A DNA stretch of 6,839 nucleotides, taken from the NCBI GenBank assembly GCA_050486105.1, contig JBJHCR010000329.1:1-6839 (forward strand), given 5' to 3'. The position numbers were made by a program, and so were the translations under genes. The notes under the pieces are model-generated. The model searched no databases, was not told the DNA's origin, and was given only the letters and a program-made list of their open reading frames with translations. Of this stretch, positions 5,569 through 6,839 are shown piece by piece (within the stretch, counting starts at the first letter, position 1; each line of letters opens with the position of its first letter). Source of the DNA: JAEXNA01 sp050486105 (GTDB lineage Bacteria > Vulcanimicrobiota > Xenobia > Xenobiales > JADMJV01).

Positions 5569-6136
5569 GGTTTTCCCCATTGCGCCTGGAGTCACCCAAC
5601 TTATAGGAACCCAGAGTTTGATAAACGGGGCCGTTCCGACCTAGGGTGCTGTGAATAAGGTGAAAGTCTTGGACTGTCCAAGACCCGAAGCAGGCTTTGC
5701 TCCACCGAGACAGGTCCACCCTAACGGGTTTTTTCTGAGGCCGTCGAGCCAGGGTTAAATGAGGTCGGAAGCGGGACTTCTTGAGAGTTTGGCCTAGGTC
5801 CATCACCCTCTCATGAAGGTTCTCGGCTAGGCTGGAAAGAGCAGTCGAATCTTCCAGTCCCGCCCAGACTACTCTGGTGCTTCCTCTCGGCCCGGGGAAG
5901 GAGCCTAACCCCAAGGTTTGGAGGGTGAAGGGTTCGGAATGGGTGGCAAGGGTTTGGGCCACCGAACGAAGCGGTGGGAGAGCGGACTGAGGTTGCTCTC
6001 CCAGGAAGAGTAAGGTGAGGTGGACTTGCTCTGAGCGAACCCATCGGAGCTGCTCACTTTCGGGGATGAGGGAACTCATCTTGAGAAGTCTCTTTCGGAT
6101 TTCCAGCGGAACTTTCAGAGCAAAGAATAGGCGCAT
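5516..6136 (-). CDS. thpR: RNA 2',3'-cyclic phosphodiesterase (ThpR/LigT, 2H phosphoesterase)
   Basis: A 206-residue 2H-superfamily enzyme. Family members hydrolyse 2',3'-cyclic phosphate ends of RNA and can join tRNA half-molecules in vitro; it should be cytoplasmic. Both HxTx catalytic motifs are present: HLTL at 39-42 (VHLTLLFLGE) and HLTL at 126-129 (RPHLTLARR). The start MRLFFALKVP is the typical first strand of the family, which is why I chose the ATG at 6134-6136; an upstream ATG at 6193 would add 19 atypical Pro-rich residues and overlap the preceding gene. GGAAAG lies about 9 bases before the chosen start. The protein is about 20 residues longer than usual: the polar tail after YKLGDSRRNG is encoded in the 53 bp shared with the TolC gene on the other strand. 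The gap to the upstream ChaN-like gene is 23 bp, implying one transcript. Confidence 0.9.
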   Translation of the reverse strand: MRLFFALKVPLEIRKRLLKMSSLIPESEQLRWVRSEQVHLTLLFLGEQPQSALPPLRSVAQTLATHSEPFTLQTLGLGSFPGPRGSTRVVWAGLEDSTALSSLAENLHERVMDLGQTLKKSRFRPHLTLARRPQKKPVRVDLSRWSKACFGSWTVQDFHLIHSTLGRNGPVYQTLGSYKLGDSRRNGENLKSLSPQVPTPREHRYP

Positions 6137-6159
6137 GCTTTGAGTCTTTCCAGGCTGCC

Positions 6160-6839
6160 TCAAGGGTGGGAAGGAAGGTAGAGCAGGTCGCATTGGTCGC
6201 GGTACTCTCGGTCAAAGGCGATGTTTAATGGCCTTAGGTCAGGAACTCTGCGCTGCACTCTCCAGGGGATGCCCTGCTCGGGATGGAGATGACCATAACC
6301 CACCAGCACGGCGATTCGGGCCTCGGGATGAGCTTCGGCAACCGTGGCTATCCGCCAAGCCATGAACTCATCCCAGAAGCATTGAATGGTGAAATAGCGA
6401 TCGACGACTTCGGAGCTGACCTCCGTTCCCTTGGGAAAGTGAGCCTGAGCAGTCTCGGCCATGGCCTCTCGATAGCTTTTTGGCCCCAGCAAAACCTGGT
6501 CGATCTTGGTCACCGCTGCTGCAGGACCTTGGTCCCGCACCTGGGTGGTGAATGCGGGGTCCGGACGCAGCCATAGAGTAAGGACTTTCTGGTCTCTAAG
6601 GTAGACGAAGATCGAGCGATACAGCTCATAGGGGAATCCCCAGTCGTGTTTCCAGATCTCAGGGTCGATCTCTCCGCCTTTCCAGAGCTCAGGTTCGTCC
6701 TCGGTGCGCTCGGTGAGCATTTCGGCCAAGACCACGAGAGGCCGGTCCTGGAGAGCGACCAGTTCCCGAAGCACCTCGAGTTGGCCCTGGTGGTCGGATT
6801 CGCTGGTGTGAGACTCTCCCAGATAGACGACTTGAGAGG
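6160..6839 (-). CDS. ChaN-like putative haem-binding protein, start beyond the window
   Basis: A 225-residue C-terminal portion; the 5' end runs off the window. It begins SQVVYLGESHTSESDHQGQL, the first conserved block of the ChaN/DUF399 haem-binding family (Tiki/TraB-like fold), where GExH and a following His are characteristic. The middle carries FWDEFMAWRIATVAE, matching the family helix with WDxxMA, and near the C-terminus RIAVLVGYGHLHPEQGIPWR matches the conserved strand, G-x-GH and GIP block. ChaN of Campylobacter is an iron-regulated lipoprotein that binds haem and is proposed to help haem uptake; whether this protein is a lipoprotein cannot be seen, because its N-terminus is missing. 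The long middle part (GPKSYREAMAET, FPKGTEVSSEV) is normal for the family. Transcription continues into the ThpR gene 23 bp downstream. Haem as ligand is inferred from family membership only. Confidence 0.8.
   Translation of the reverse strand, partial: SQVVYLGESHTSESDHQGQLEVLRELVALQDRPLVVLAEMLTERTEDEPELWKGGEIDPEIWKHDWGFPYELYRSIFVYLRDQKVLTLWLRPDPAFTTQVRDQGPAAAVTKIDQVLLGPKSYREAMAETAQAHFPKGTEVSSEVVDRYFTIQCFWDEFMAWRIATVAEAHPEARIAVLVGYGHLHPEQGIPWRVQRRVPDLRPLNIAFDREYRDQCDLLYLPSHP

Noticed and set aside
5717..5737. ACCC-TAAC-GGGT followed by six T residues, resembling an intrinsic terminator for the TolC gene
   Set aside because: The stem is only 4 bp, and the bases encode Lys-Lys-Pro within the well-supported ThpR gene on the other strand.
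6137..6193. Longer ThpR start at the ATG at 6191-6193
   Set aside because: The added 19 residues are Pro-rich and unlike the family, and they would overlap the end of the upstream gene; MRLFFALKVP is the usual N-terminus.

Overview
The window looks like chromosomal accessory DNA from a Gram-negative (diderm) bacterium. It encodes a TolC-type outer-membrane efflux protein with a signal peptide and a putative lipoprotein with Ig-like folds. The DNA is moderately GC-rich by eye. I cannot assign a phylum: the genes are widespread families, and there is no rRNA, tRNA or ribosomal protein gene to anchor it.

Layout. (1) 27-1127, plus: a putative lipoprotein with bacterial Ig-like (Big_2-type) repeats, with an unusually short signal sequence and a TTG start. 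(2) About 1128-2200 is a gene graveyard. It holds the N-terminal scrap of a DJ-1/PfpI-family gene (plus, 1203-1286), a hairpin cluster, the C-terminal Ig-like domain of a second surface protein (minus, 1419-1793), and an orphan plus-strand reading frame with a hydrophobic segment (1818-2141). The last two meet head-to-head at an abrupt junction near 1794. (3) 2205-3539, minus: an intact soluble cytochrome P450 with all signature motifs. (4) 3540-4212 is a 673-base spacer largely made of two short non-coding elements with terminal inverted repeats: 3630-3846 (217 bp, 24 of 25 TIR bases matching) and 3964-4167 (204 bp, 24 of 28 matching). Both look like MITEs flanked by TA (the second by CTAG). 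A 31-codon minus-strand reading frame lies between them. (5) 4213-5568, plus: the TolC-type protein, starting 45 bp beyond the second element. (6) 5516-6136, minus: an RNA 2',3'-cyclic phosphodiesterase (ThpR/LigT) whose 3' end overlaps the 3' end of the TolC gene by 53 bp. (7) 6160 to the window end, minus: a ChaN-like putative haem-binding protein cut by the window edge, immediately upstream of and probably co-transcribed with the ThpR gene.

No shared pathway is evident. The P450 has no ferredoxin or reductase beside it, and the TolC protein has no adjacent inner-membrane pump or adaptor, so both probably rely on partners elsewhere. The most distinctive content is non-genic: the two MITE-like elements between two divergently transcribed genes, and the rearranged gene relics of region 2. 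I found no CRISPR array, tRNA, phage gene or complete transposase, and no convincing new biological system.
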